DNA of 64,000 nucleotides from positions 1-64,000 of the forward strand of contig JAFDWO010000141.1 in the NCBI GenBank assembly GCA_018268415.1. Reading direction: 5' to 3'. The position numbers and the translations under genes were made by a program. This document shows positions 7,648 through 16,382 of the stretch, piece by piece. A model generated the notes under the pieces. The model was not told the DNA's origin. It ran no database searches and saw only the letters and a program-made list of their open reading frames with translations. The stretch comes from Actinomycetota bacterium (GTDB lineage: Bacteria; Actinomycetota; Thermoleophilia; Solirubrobacterales; 70-9). Position 1 is the stretch's first letter. Each line of letters starts with the position of its first letter.

Positions 7648-8856
7648 TTAGATCACGCCGCGCTCGGTCAGGTCGTCGAGCTCCGCTTGCTCGAGGCCGA
7701 GATCGCGACCGAAAACCTCCTCGTTGTGGGCTCCCTTCTCGGCGCCCGGGAAGCGGATCTCGCCCGGGGTCTCGCTGAGCCGCACGATCATGTTCTGCAT
7801 CAGCAGCGAGCCGAGCTGGGGGTGGGGCACGTCCACCAGCGCCTCGCGCGCCTTGAAGTGCTCGTCCTCGACGATGTCGGCGATCGAGTAGATCGGCGCG
7901 ATCGCCGCGTCGCCGTCGGCGAAGGCGGCGAGGACCTCGTCCGCGGTCCGCGCCCCGATCCACTCGGAGATCAGCGCGTCGAGCTCGGCGGCGTGGCCGA
8001 GCCGGCCGACGTGGTCGGCGAACCACTCCTCCTCGACCAGCTCCGGGTGGCCGATGATCCGGACGACCCGTTCGGCGATCGCCTGGGAGGAGCCGGAGAG
8101 GCCGAGCCACTTGCCGTCGGCGGTCAGGTAGGCGCCGCGCGGCGCCATCCAGGGAGCGGAGTTGCCGGTCCGCCCCTGCACGACCCCGGACTGCTCGTAG
8201 GCCGAGGCCTGCGGTCCGAGGATCCAGAACAGCGGTTCGATCAGCGAGAGGTCGATCACCTGGCCGCCGCCGCCGTGCTGTTCCCGGTGCCAGAGGGCGA
8301 ACATCGTCGCGAAGCATCCGGTCAGCCCGGCGATGCTGTCGCCGAGGGCGAAGGAGGGCAGCGTCGGCGGGGTCTCGGGCCAGCCGTTCATCGCCGCGAA
8401 GCCCGAGAGCGACTCCGCCAGGGTGCCGAAGCCGGGCCGCCCCTTATATGGACCGGTCTGGCCGAAGCCGGTGGTGCGGACGATGACCAGGCCCGGGTTC
8501 AGCTCGTGGAGCACCTCCGGCCCGAGGCCCCAGCGCTCGAGCGTGCCGGGGCGGAAGTTCTCGATGAAGACGTCGGCGTCGGCGACCAGGCGCTTCAGCA
8601 GCTCGGCACCCTCCGGGGCGGACAGCTTCAGGGTCACGCAGCGCTTGTTGCGCGAGATCAGCGCGGAGAAGAGGGAGACGCCTTCTGCCGACCAGCCCAT
8701 GCGGCGGATCCCGTCGCCGAACTCGGGGTGCTCGACCTTGATCACGTCGGCGCCGAAGTCGGCGAGGAGAGTCCCGATCAACGGGCCGGCGACGATCGTC
8801 GAGGCGTCGATCACCCGCAGGCCGGCCAGCGCCGACGTAGAAGTGCTCCCGGTCAT
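7648..8856 (-). CDS. CaiB/BaiF family CoA-transferase (class III)
   Basis: 402 residues. The fold is recognised from the N-terminal VIDASTIVAGP and KVEHPEFGD segments, FENFRPG-like FIENFRPG, and the GDSIAG motif, in which Asp173 would be the nucleophile forming the acyl-CoA anhydride. It would activate a carboxylic acid by CoA transfer. ATG at 8856 has a poor ribosome site (TTCTTCC upstream), and the 47 bases before it contain the palindrome GTGTACAC, so this gene may have its own promoter inside the unit. Confidence 0.9.
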   Translation of the reverse strand: MTGSTSTSALAGLRVIDASTIVAGPLIGTLLADFGADVIKVEHPEFGDGIRRMGWSAEGVSLFSALISRNKRCVTLKLSAPEGAELLKRLVADADVFIENFRPGTLERWGLGPEVLHELNPGLVIVRTTGFGQTGPYKGRPGFGTLAESLSGFAAMNGWPETPPTLPSFALGDSIAGLTGCFATMFALWHREQHGGGGQVIDLSLIEPLFWILGPQASAYEQSGVVQGRTGNSAPWMAPRGAYLTADGKWLGLSGSSQAIAERVVRIIGHPELVEEEWFADHVGRLGHAAELDALISEWIGARTADEVLAAFADGDAAIAPIYSIADIVEDEHFKAREALVDVPHPQLGSLLMQNMIVRLSETPGEIRFPGAEKGAHNEEVFGRDLGLEQAELDDLTERGVI

Positions 8857-8865
8857 CCGGAAGAA

Positions 8866-8873
8866 GTGTACAC
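8866..8873. promoter_or_regulatory. GTGTACAC palindrome in an AT-rich gap
   Basis: An 8-bp perfect palindrome sits in the 47-bp gap between the amidohydrolase and CoA-transferase genes, followed on the + strand by AATATTTAAAATG. The T-G-T-x-x-A-C-A pattern resembles GntR-type operator half-sites, but no second full copy was found. A weak candidate for an internal operator. Confidence 0.3.
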
Positions 8874-8903
8874 AATATTTAAAATGACAAGACGGACGAA
8901 GAG

Positions 8904-10232
8904 CTACAGGCGCAGGTCGGCGGGCGCGTGCACGACGCCTTCCTGGATGACCGCGGCCAGGCGCCGCACGTTCGCCACGTCGGCGGTCGGGTCGGCGTCG
9001 AGCAACAGCAGGTCGGCGACCTTGCCAACGGCCACCGTCCCCAGCTGGTCGAGCCGGCCGACCTTCTCGGCGGCCCGGCTCGTCGCCGCGCACAGGACCT
9101 CCAGCGGCGGCACCCCCGCAGCCTGCATCAGCACCATCTCGCGCAGCGCGCCCGCGCCGTGGAACACCATCGGGTTGCCGGCGTCGGTGGCGACGCTCGT
9201 CGGTACGCCGCGCCGGTTGACCGCGGCGAGGACGGAGTCGGCGGCCTCGAGGCGGGCCTTGAAGTAGGCGCGCATCTCCCCGGGCATCGTCCGCCACATG
9301 CTCCGCGGGTCCTCCGTCAGCTCCTTCAGGACGGCCGGTTCGACTCGACCCTCGACGCCGATGTCGTCGAGCAGCGACGGGTCGCCCGCCCGCGCGTAGG
9401 ACTCGAACCAGGACAGGGTCATCGACCAGAAGGCCCCGCGTTCGACGCAGAGCGCGCCGACGCGCTCGACGTCCGCCTCGAACCGGCCGGGCCGCGGATC
9501 GAACATGTGCTGGATGTTGCCCACGCCGGCTTCGAGCGCGACGGCCGCCCGGTCGGCGTCGTCGATGTGGGCGAAGAGGGGGAGGTCGTGCGCCCGCGCG
9601 ACCTCGACCAACGCGGCGAGGCACTCCGGGCTGATGATCGGGGCGCGGCCGAACGGCCCGCCGCCGGTCGTGTAGTTGACCTTGAGTCCGTCGACGCGGT
9701 CGCGCTCGATCATCGCGGTCGCGATCCGCCGCACCTCCTCGGCGTCGTCGACCTGCGTGGTAACGCCCGCCAGGGTGCTGCCGCCGATCACCGGCTGTCC
9801 GCCCTTGGCGGTGAACTGGCGGCCGAGCACGAAGAGCCGGGCGCCGAGGAGGTCGCCGCGTCGCTGTTCCTCGCGCAGCGCGGTCAGCACCTCGGTCGGG
9901 CCGCCGAGGTCGACGACGCTGGTGACGCCGCTGGCCAGGTAGGCGCGCAGGTTCGCCCGCAGGCGCGGGACGTCGCCGTCCTCGGGCCACTTGCGCAGCA
10001 GGTCGGCCGGCAGCCCGTTCGCGGACCGGGTCAGGTGGGCCTCGGTCTCCCAGAGGCCGGGGACCAGGTAACGGCCCGCGCCGTCGAGGATCGCGACGTT
10101 CTCGACCGCCGTGCGGTCGTCGATCGCGGCGATCCGCCCGTCCTCGATCAGGACGTCGCGCGGCGCGCTCGGGCCGGCACCGGTCCCGTCGACGACGGTG
10201 ACGGCGCGGATCAGCAGCGCCTCGCCGCTCAT
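8904..10232 (-). CDS. Amidohydrolase-family protein with altered metal site
   Basis: 442 residues of the amidohydrolase (urease/imidazolonepropionase-like) superfamily: N-terminal beta sandwich, VPG preceding the barrel, lysine segment KVNYTTGGG, His in HIDDAD, His in IQHMF and Asp in VATDAGNP. The first metal motif, normally D-x-H-x-H, reads ETEAH, so the first histidine is replaced by glutamate. That points to a mononuclear or otherwise modified metal centre. ATG at 10232 overlaps the TGA of the dioxygenase gene (TGATG). It probably hydrolyses a cyclic amide, lactone or related bond. Confidence 0.85.
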   Translation of the reverse strand: MSGEALLIRAVTVVDGTGAGPSAPRDVLIEDGRIAAIDDRTAVENVAILDGAGRYLVPGLWETEAHLTRSANGLPADLLRKWPEDGDVPRLRANLRAYLASGVTSVVDLGGPTEVLTALREEQRRGDLLGARLFVLGRQFTAKGGQPVIGGSTLAGVTTQVDDAEEVRRIATAMIERDRVDGLKVNYTTGGGPFGRAPIISPECLAALVEVARAHDLPLFAHIDDADRAAVALEAGVGNIQHMFDPRPGRFEADVERVGALCVERGAFWSMTLSWFESYARAGDPSLLDDIGVEGRVEPAVLKELTEDPRSMWRTMPGEMRAYFKARLEAADSVLAAVNRRGVPTSVATDAGNPMVFHGAGALREMVLMQAAGVPPLEVLCAATSRAAEKVGRLDQLGTVAVGKVADLLLLDADPTADVANVRRLAAVIQEGVVHAPADLRL

Positions 10233-11167
10233 CAGGAGCGCGACGCGAGCGGGATGCTGTGGGTGAAGAAGTCGGGGCCGGGGGTCGGGCCCCAGCTGTT
10301 CGCCGTGCCCGGGTCGTCCGGCCACTCTTTCAGCGGGCGGTCGGCGGCGACGGCTTCGACGTCGGCGCAGAACTCGTTGACCACGCCTTCGTCGTCGAGG
10401 AAGTAGGCGAACAGGACGTGGCCGGGACGGTGGCGACCGGGCCCCCAGAGGAGGTTGGAGCCGCGCGCCGCGAGAAGGTCGGCGGCGCGGCCGATCTGCT
10501 CGAGCCCGGCGACTTCCCAGGCGACGTGGTTGAAGAGGTCCTCCTCGCCCTTGATCAGGTTGAAGTCGTGGTGGCGCTCGCCGCAGCGGAGCCAGGAGAT
10601 CCTCCCGGGCACCCGATCGGAGATCGCTAAGCCGAGCATCTCGACGAAGAACCGCTCCATCGCGGCGATGTCGGTGACGATCAGCGTGGCGTGCTCGATC
10701 CCGTGCGGGTTGACCGCATCGGCCCGCGGCGTGATCTCGTCCCCGGTCGACATGCCGGAGTGGATCTCGAAGACGAACCCTCCGGGGCCGACGAACCGGA
10801 CGGCGTCCTCGATCCCGGCCTCGGTCGGCTCGCTCAGCTCGGTCCAGCCGCCGCCGGCGAGCCGCGCGCGAAGCTGGGCCAGCTCGGTGGCGCCGGCCGC
10901 TTCGAAGGCGACGTGGTCGAGCGCCGCCGCGGCGTCCTCGATCAGCATCAGCTCGTGGTGGCGGGCGCTGCAGCTGAGGTAGGAGACGGCGCCGCGCCGC
11001 TCGACCTCGCGCATCCCGAGGACCGCGGTGGCGAAGCCGACGGCCCGCTGGAGGTCGGCGACGCGGAGCGCCACATGGCTCAGGCGCGAGACCGAGGGCC
11101 CGCTCACGAGCGCCCCGCCCGCAGCGGGACTCCGGGCCCCTCGAGCCTGGTCGGTGTAAGTCGGCAT
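10232..11167 (-). CDS. VOC-family extradiol dioxygenase (second copy)
   Basis: 311 residues in two VOC modules. The C-terminal module keeps His (GIEHATLIV), His (FNHVAWEV) and Glu (VVNEFCAD), the expected iron ligands. It is clearly related to the dioxygenase at 575-1486 but not a recent duplicate. Start is uncertain: ATG 11167 is given, but an in-frame GTG at 11173 lies at better distance from GGAGGG. First gene of the six-gene minus-strand unit, divergent from the VOC/SDR pair at 11237. Confidence 0.88.
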   Translation of the reverse strand: MPTYTDQARGARSPAAGGALVSGPSVSRLSHVALRVADLQRAVGFATAVLGMREVERRGAVSYLSCSARHHELMLIEDAAAALDHVAFEAAGATELAQLRARLAGGGWTELSEPTEAGIEDAVRFVGPGGFVFEIHSGMSTGDEITPRADAVNPHGIEHATLIVTDIAAMERFFVEMLGLAISDRVPGRISWLRCGERHHDFNLIKGEEDLFNHVAWEVAGLEQIGRAADLLAARGSNLLWGPGRHRPGHVLFAYFLDDEGVVNEFCADVEAVAADRPLKEWPDDPGTANSWGPTPGPDFFTHSIPLASRS

Positions 11168-11236
11168 CGCGCCACGAGCGCCCTCCCTCGATCGAGAATT
11201 TTGCAGAACCCGGACACATGATATACAAAATGTAGA
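11168..11236. promoter_or_regulatory. Divergent promoter region
   Basis: The 69 bp between divergent units contain the AT-rich run ATGATATACAAAATGTAGAATG, atypical of this DNA and ending at the ATG of the + strand gene. No ribosome site precedes that ATG, so the + transcript may be leaderless. Exact boxes are not assignable. Confidence 0.4.
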
Positions 11237-11668
11237 ATGAGCTTAAAAGGCATTCACCACATCGGAATCCTCGTTGACGACCTCCAGCAGGCGGAAGCGT
11301 TCCTCGGCGATGCCCTCGGCCTGAGCGTCGTCAAACGGGCGTCGATCCCGGACGAAAAGACCGAGGTCTGCTTCTTCGACTGCGGCGGCGTCAGCCTCGA
11401 GCTGATCGCGATCGACGATCCGGAGCTGCGCGCCCGACGCGGTCGCTCGGGCGGGGCGGCGCCGGAGATCGAGCACGTCGCCCTCGCTGTCGACGACATC
11501 GCCGACGATGCGGACCGGCTGCGCGGGCACGGGGTACGGTTCGCCGCCACCGGCGCGCTGCGCGAGGAGGCCGATGCGCCGCTCGAGCTGTCGGGGAGCA
11601 AGAGCTACTTCTCCTTCCGCGACACCTCGGTCGGGATCGTCTGGCAGCTGATCGAGGAGGCGGCATGA
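11237..11668 (+). CDS. VOC-family protein, methylmalonyl-CoA epimerase-like
   Basis: 143 residues, single VOC protein of epimerase size. Candidate metal ligands are His in IHHIGILVDD, Glu in VSLELIA, His in EIEHVALAV and the C-terminal IVWQL strand. Could epimerise a CoA thioester or act as a lyase on a pathway product. Its ATG has no clear Shine-Dalgarno and it overlaps the following SDR gene by four bases (ATGA). Confidence 0.85.
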   Translation: MSLKGIHHIGILVDDLQQAEAFLGDALGLSVVKRASIPDEKTEVCFFDCGGVSLELIAIDDPELRARRGRSGGAAPEIEHVALAVDDIADDADRLRGHGVRFAATGALREEADAPLELSGSKSYFSFRDTSVGIVWQLIEEAA

Positions 11669-12384
11669 TCGCCTTCGATTTCTCCGGCCGGGTGGCCCTG
11701 GTCACCGGCGGCGCCAACGGGATCGGCCAGGCCGCGGTCGAACTGCTGAAGGAGTCGGGCGCCAAGGTCGGTTCGCTCGACCGGGTGGCCTCTTCGGCGG
11801 CCGATCGTTCGGTGATCGCCGACGTCACCGATCGCGCGTCCCTGCGCGCCGCCGTGGAGGACGTGACCGAGGCGCTCGGCCCGATCGACGTGCTCGTCTG
11901 CGCGGCCGGGATCTTCGCCCCACCGATGCCGACCGTCGAGGTCGACGAGGAGACGTGGGACCGGGTCTTCGGCGTCAACACCCGGGGGACCTACGCCGCG
12001 ATCCAGGAGGTGTTGCCCGGGATGGTGTCGCGCGGCTACGGCCGGATCGTGACCTTGGGCTCCGTGTCCGCCTTCGAGGGAGTCCACGACGCCGACCTCT
12101 ACGCGGCCTCGAAGGCGGCCGTGATCTCGTTGACCCGGACCGTCGGCCGCGACGTGGCCAAGACCGGGGTGCTGGTCAACTGCGTCGTCCCGGCTCTGAT
12201 CGAGACCGCGATGGCGTCCGAGCTCTCCGGGCGCCAGTACCAAGAGTCGATCGCCAAAATCCCCCTGGGGCGGCTCGGCAAACCGCGCGAGGTCGCGACC
12301 CTGATCGCCTACCTGGCGAGCGAGAACCTCTCGTTCTCGACCGGCGCCTGCTTCGACGTGACCGGTGGCCGGGCCGACTGGTAG
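11665..12384 (+). CDS. Short-chain dehydrogenase/reductase (SDR)
   Basis: 239 residues. TGGANGIG at 14-21 binds NAD(P); the catalytic residues are Ser133, Tyr146 and Lys150. Translationally coupled to the VOC protein upstream, so they likely act on the same intermediate. It ends 12 bases before the convergent Fic remnant, which marks the right edge of the first catabolic island. Confidence 0.9.
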   Translation: MIAFDFSGRVALVTGGANGIGQAAVELLKESGAKVGSLDRVASSAADRSVIADVTDRASLRAAVEDVTEALGPIDVLVCAAGIFAPPMPTVEVDEETWDRVFGVNTRGTYAAIQEVLPGMVSRGYGRIVTLGSVSAFEGVHDADLYAASKAAVISLTRTVGRDVAKTGVLVNCVVPALIETAMASELSGRQYQESIAKIPLGRLGKPREVATLIAYLASENLSFSTGACFDVTGGRADW

Positions 12385-12396
12385 GTGGCTGGGTCT

Positions 12397-12838
12397 TCAG
12401 CCAACCCGTCCATCATTTGGCAAACGCATCTCGCATTCGACCATCCGCCGCAGCAACCGTAGCGCCGTCGGACGACTCACACCGAGACGGGTCTCGATCG
12501 ATTTCGTGGTGACGACCGGGTTCTCACAGATCAGCGCGACCAAGGAGAGGGCGTTCGGGGTCCTAAGGGCTATTGCTGCCCCCAGGTAGTCCTCGCCCGC
12601 CTCGCGGATTGCCTGGAGGCTCTCGTAGTGGTCCTGCCGGTTGCGCTCCAGGTGAGTGCTCAGGTAGAGGAGCGGCACGCCAAGCGTGTCGCGCATGACC
12701 AGGAAGAAGATCAGCAGGAGCCGACCGAGCCGGCCGTTGCCGTCGAGAAAGGGGTGAATCGTCTCGAACTGCGAGTGCAGCAGCGCGTTCTGGCTCGCCC
12801 GGCGCGAGGTCGCGGCCACGGATGCCGGCGAGCAGGTG
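12397..12838 (-). pseudogene. Decayed Fic-domain protein gene
   Basis: The readable part (GTG 12819 to 12397) keeps the Fic motif HPFLDGNGR, the following helices and a C-terminal winged helix (TTKSIETRLGVSRPTALRLL). The first half of a normal Fic protein is gone. Just upstream, in another frame, 12838-12794 encodes HLLAGIRGRDLAPGE, a segment that in intact Fic proteins precedes SQNWIGG; here SQN runs directly into ALLHSQFETIHPF. The gene has thus suffered an internal deletion with frameshift and loss of its N-terminus. AMPylation activity is unlikely. It abuts the stop codon of the M20 hydrolase gene. Confidence 0.75.
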
Positions 12839-12840
12839 GC

Positions 12841-13986
12841 CTAACGCGCGGCCGCGCCCAGGCGGGCGGTTGCCAGGGCCAGGATCTTGGCGATCTGCAT
12901 CGCCGCCTCGATGCCGTCGGCGGAGGCGAACTGGGCGGCGCCCGCGGGGGTGTGGAAGGACCAGCCGGCGGGGCGGCCGAGGCCGATCAGGGCGGCGGGG
13001 ACGCGTTGGGTGACGTTGCCGAAGTCGGTGGCGAAGGGGAGGGTGCCGGGGTCGGGCTCGAAGGGGAGGTCGAGGGCGGCGAAGGCGTCGGCGACGGCGG
13101 CTGCTACTTGAGGGTCGGGGCGCACTCCTTCGACGAGGGGACCGGGGGACCAAGTGAGGTCGGGGAGGGCGGTGTGGAGGCGGGCGGCGTCGCGGTCGAG
13201 GGAGGGCTCGTCGTCGCCGAAGCAGAGGAGGGAGCCGGTGAGGACGAGGCCGGTGTCCTCCTCGACGTCGCCGTCAAGGTCGATCCGCTCGATCATCAGG
13301 TCGTTGCGGGAAAGGCGGCTGCAGGCGCCGATGAGGTCACCGATCGCTTCGATCGGCGGCTGGGGAAGGTCGTCGCGGAGGCTGCGGCGGCCGGCGAGGC
13401 GAAAGGTCTCGCGGCGCATCCAGCGCGAGCGCGGCCAGACCGTGTTCTTGAACTCCGGGTGGGCGTAGAGGGCGGCGTCGAGGTCGTCCCAGACGCCGGC
13501 CGCGGCGCTCAGGAGCTTGCCGCCGCCGCGGGCGATCGTCTGGGGCGCGTGGATCTCGTCGGCGGGACAACCGACCACGACGAGCTCCCCGGCGAAGCCC
13601 TCCTCGAGGTCCGCCAGCGCCAGCGCCGTGCCGATCACCGCGCCGGCGATCGGCCCATGCCCGCAGGAGTGCACGGCGCGTACGCTGCCGTCCTCGGCCA
13701 CCGCGGGGACGGCGTCGTAGAGAGCGGCGATGCCGACCCGGGCGCCGGGCCGCCCTCCCGCCCGGCGGGCGAGGAACGCGGTATCCATCCCGGCCACGCC
13801 CGGCTCGACCGCGAAACCGGCCGAGCGCAGGAGCGCGGCGAGCCGGCCCGCGCACTCCACCTCTTCGTGGGCGAGCTCCGGGTGGGCGTGGACGAACTCG
13901 ATCGTCGCTTCGATCTGCGGACGTTGGCGCTCGACCGCGGCGATGATCGCCGCGTCGCGCGCCCCTTGGTCAGGCATCTGCGTCAC
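12841..13986 (-). CDS. M20D-type amidohydrolase (AbgB/aminoacylase-like)
   Basis: 381 residues, M20 dizinc hydrolase of the AbgB/indole-acetyl-amino-acid hydrolase branch. Seen motifs are ALYDAVP, HSCGHG with metal Cys/His, PADE with the catalytic Glu, and YAHPE. Members cleave N-acyl or amide bonds. Overlaps the next M20 gene by 17 bases and belongs to the unit led by the PPAT-like aminotransferase at 15159. In a pyridine pathway it could remove an N-acyl group after ring opening (inference). Its end is fused against the Fic remnant. Confidence 0.87.
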   Translation of the reverse strand: MTQMPDQGARDAAIIAAVERQRPQIEATIEFVHAHPELAHEEVECAGRLAALLRSAGFAVEPGVAGMDTAFLARRAGGRPGARVGIAALYDAVPAVAEDGSVRAVHSCGHGPIAGAVIGTALALADLEEGFAGELVVVGCPADEIHAPQTIARGGGKLLSAAAGVWDDLDAALYAHPEFKNTVWPRSRWMRRETFRLAGRRSLRDDLPQPPIEAIGDLIGACSRLSRNDLMIERIDLDGDVEEDTGLVLTGSLLCFGDDEPSLDRDAARLHTALPDLTWSPGPLVEGVRPDPQVAAAVADAFAALDLPFEPDPGTLPFATDFGNVTQRVPAALIGLGRPAGWSFHTPAGAAQFASADGIEAAMQIAKILALATARLGAAAR

Positions 13987-15154
13987 CTCGTCGGGGGTCG
14001 GGTTGATCGGTGGCCAGGAGCAGGCCGATGAGCGCGCACCGCTCGACCAGCGAGCCGAGGTCGACCCACTCCTCGTGGGCGTGGGCGCCGCCGCCGACGG
14101 GGCCGAGCCCGTCGAGGATCGGCACCCCGGCGGCGGCGGCGAGGTTGGCGTCGCTGACCCCGCCCGCGTGCCCCTCGCCGAGCTCGCCGAGGCCCAGGGC
14201 CGCGGCGAGATCGCTGACCCACGCCGCCGCCGCGGCGCCGGCGGCGGTGCGGGTCAGCGGGGGACGGAAGTGCAGCTCCTCGGGCTCGAGCCGGGCCCGG
14301 GGATCGCGCGCCCGCAGCGCGGCGAGCGCGGCTCGAGCCCGGGCGGCGCCGGCCGCGTCGGCGACCCGCAGGTCGACGGTCGCCTCCGCCCGCCCGGCGA
14401 CCACGTTCGCCGGGTTGGCGGAGCGCAGCAGCCCGAAGTTCACCGTGATGTCGCCCGCCGGGTCGCGCAGCCCTTGCAGCTCCACCAGTGCCGCCAGCAG
14501 CTCGTCGACCGCGCTCGCCCCGCGCCCCGGCTCGAGCCCGGCGTGGGCGGCGACCCCGTGGGCGACCAGCCGCACCAGCAGCCACCCCTTGCGCGAGGTC
14601 TTCAGCGAGCCGTCGGGCAGCGCCGGCTCGGGCACGAGCACCAAGGCCGCGGCGGCCGCGGCGGACACGATCGCTGCCCGGGACGCCTCGCTGCCGGTCT
14701 CCTCGTCGGGCGTCAGCAGGATCCGCACCGGGCGGCCGTCGACCCCGAGCTCGGCCGGCGTCGCGAGGGCGCCGAGGCAGGCGACGATCCCGCCGCGCAT
14801 GTCGAGGACGCCGGGGCCCCTGGCGATCTCCCCTTCCACCGCGAAGGGGCGCTCGGCCGCCGTGCCGACCGGCCAGACGGTGTCGTAGTGGCAGAGCAGC
14901 AGGACGGGGTCGCGGTCCGGAGCGCCGAGCCGCGCGTCGATCAGCGGCCCGGCGGCGGTCGCGGTCACCGCGGGGCGCGCCCCGAGGTCCTCGAGCCAGG
15001 AGACCAACAGCGACGCGGGCGCGGCCAGCGCCTCCGGGTCGCCGCTCGGGGCGTCGAGCGCGGTGAGCTCGGCCAGCATCTCGACCAGGCGCGGACGCCG
15101 CCCGCGCGCCGCCGCGGCGATCGCCGCGGCGAGTGGCCCGGCCGCGACCGCCAT
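13970..15154 (-). CDS. M20 family metallopeptidase (carboxypeptidase G2-like)
   Basis: 394 residues. The M20 metal motifs are complete: HYDTVWP, DMRGG, the Glu-Glu pair in PDEETGS and the C-terminal AHAHEEW. The dimerisation domain lies in between. Likely hydrolyses an N-acyl amino acid or related amide. ATG 15154 is preferred over a GTG three bases upstream; the start lies four bases past the TGA of the aminotransferase gene. A signal peptide is not evident, so it is cytoplasmic. Confidence 0.87.
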   Translation of the reverse strand: MAVAAGPLAAAIAAAARGRRPRLVEMLAELTALDAPSGDPEALAAPASLLVSWLEDLGARPAVTATAAGPLIDARLGAPDRDPVLLLCHYDTVWPVGTAAERPFAVEGEIARGPGVLDMRGGIVACLGALATPAELGVDGRPVRILLTPDEETGSEASRAAIVSAAAAAALVLVPEPALPDGSLKTSRKGWLLVRLVAHGVAAHAGLEPGRGASAVDELLAALVELQGLRDPAGDITVNFGLLRSANPANVVAGRAEATVDLRVADAAGAARARAALAALRARDPRARLEPEELHFRPPLTRTAAGAAAAAWVSDLAAALGLGELGEGHAGGVSDANLAAAAGVPILDGLGPVGGGAHAHEEWVDLGSLVERCALIGLLLATDQPDPRRGDADA

Positions 15155-15158
15155 CACC

Positions 15159-16343
15159 TCAGGCGGTCACCACGGTGCCGCTCGCCGAGAGCGACTCGAG
15201 CGTCGCCTCGGCCGCCGCCCCGACGTCCACCACCACCCCCAGGTCGGCGAGGCCGCGGGCCAGCGCCGAGACCGAGACCAACGGGTAGAGCGAGCGCGAC
15301 CCCGACCCCATGTGGCCGATCCGGAACACCTTCTCGGCGAGCTCGCCGTAACCGCCGGAGAGCATGACGCCGTAACGGTCACGGATGTGGGCAAGCGTCT
15401 CGACCACGCCGACCTCCTCCGGGCAGCGGATCGCGGTGACGCAGTTGGCGGCGTAATCGTGGCTGCGGGGCCAGAGCTCGAGCCCCATCGCCTCGACCCC
15501 GGCGCGGCAGGCGCGCGCGGCCGAGGCGTGGCGCTCGATCACCTCGTCGAGCCCGTGGTCGAGGCACTCCGCGATCGCCGCGTGCACCCCGTTCACGTCG
15601 GAGACCGACGGCGTGTAGGGGAATTTCGCGCCGTTGCTCGCCAGCCAGGTTTCACGCCAGTCGAGCAGGGAGACGAAGGTCCCGCGCGGGGCCGACGGGT
15701 TCGCGTCGATCGCTGCCCAGGCGTCCTCGCCGACCACGCACAGGGAGACCCCGGGGGGCCCGCCGAGGCACTTCTGGCACCCGGCGACGGCGATGTCGAC
15801 GCCCCAGTCGTCGATCTCCACGGCGGTTCCCCCGAGCGCCGAGACGACGTCCGCGTACACCAGCGCGCCGGCCTCCTTGGCGATCGGCGCGATCTCGGCG
15901 AGCGGGTTCTCGATCCCGCTCGGCGTCTCGGAGTGGACGAGCGCCACCAGGTCGACCGCGTCCATCCGTTCGATCTCCGCCCGCACCGCGGCGGGCTCGA
16001 GCGCCTCGTCATAAGGCACCTTCAGCTCGGTGACCTCGGCGCCGTAGGAGCGCAGCCAGTCGCCGAACCAGGCGGCGTAGACGCCGGAGACGAGGTTCAG
16101 GCACCTCATCCCGGGACGGACCACGGCCCGCGCCGTCGCCTCCAGGCCGAGGACCGCCTCGCCCTGCATCAGCACCACGTCCTTGTCGGTGCGGAAGAGC
16201 TCCGCGGCGAGGCGCTCGGTCGCTTTGAAGTGGGCGAGGAAGGCCGGGTCGTAATCGAAGGTGATCGGTTGCCCCAGCGCCTGCTGGACGCGGCTCGACG
16301 CGAGCGTGGGGCCGGCGCTCAAGGTGAAGTCGGCTTCGTGCAT
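15159..16343 (-). CDS. Class V aminotransferase, pyridoxamine-pyruvate aminotransferase-like
   Basis: 394 residues, the length of the Mesorhizobium pyridoxamine-pyruvate aminotransferase (PPAT). Shared landmarks, by recall of that enzyme, are LSAGP, FDYDPAF, GEAVLGLEA, LNLVSGVY, ETPSGIENP, PLP-lysine Lys191 in QKCLGGPPG, NPSAPRG and FPYTPSVSDVNG. PPAT converts pyridoxamine and pyruvate to pyridoxal and alanine, the entry reaction for pyridoxamine degradation. Two M20 hydrolases follow in the same unit. Alternative: another class V enzyme such as alanine-glyoxylate aminotransferase, but the DYDPAF and VPYDEALEP context favours PPAT. Confidence 0.82.
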   Translation of the reverse strand: MHEADFTLSAGPTLASSRVQQALGQPITFDYDPAFLAHFKATERLAAELFRTDKDVVLMQGEAVLGLEATARAVVRPGMRCLNLVSGVYAAWFGDWLRSYGAEVTELKVPYDEALEPAAVRAEIERMDAVDLVALVHSETPSGIENPLAEIAPIAKEAGALVYADVVSALGGTAVEIDDWGVDIAVAGCQKCLGGPPGVSLCVVGEDAWAAIDANPSAPRGTFVSLLDWRETWLASNGAKFPYTPSVSDVNGVHAAIAECLDHGLDEVIERHASAARACRAGVEAMGLELWPRSHDYAANCVTAIRCPEEVGVVETLAHIRDRYGVMLSGGYGELAEKVFRIGHMGSGSRSLYPLVSVSALARGLADLGVVVDVGAAAEATLESLSASGTVVTA

Positions 16344-16382
16344 CTGGTCCTCCTCTAGCCCGTGGGCGGTGGTGTTCGTGAT

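Noticed and set aside
4264-7651. Very long + strand frames (over 500 codons) opposite SDR, ADH and ALDH genes
   Set aside because: The minus-strand proteins have complete catalytic motifs; the + frames have none and lack ribosome sites.
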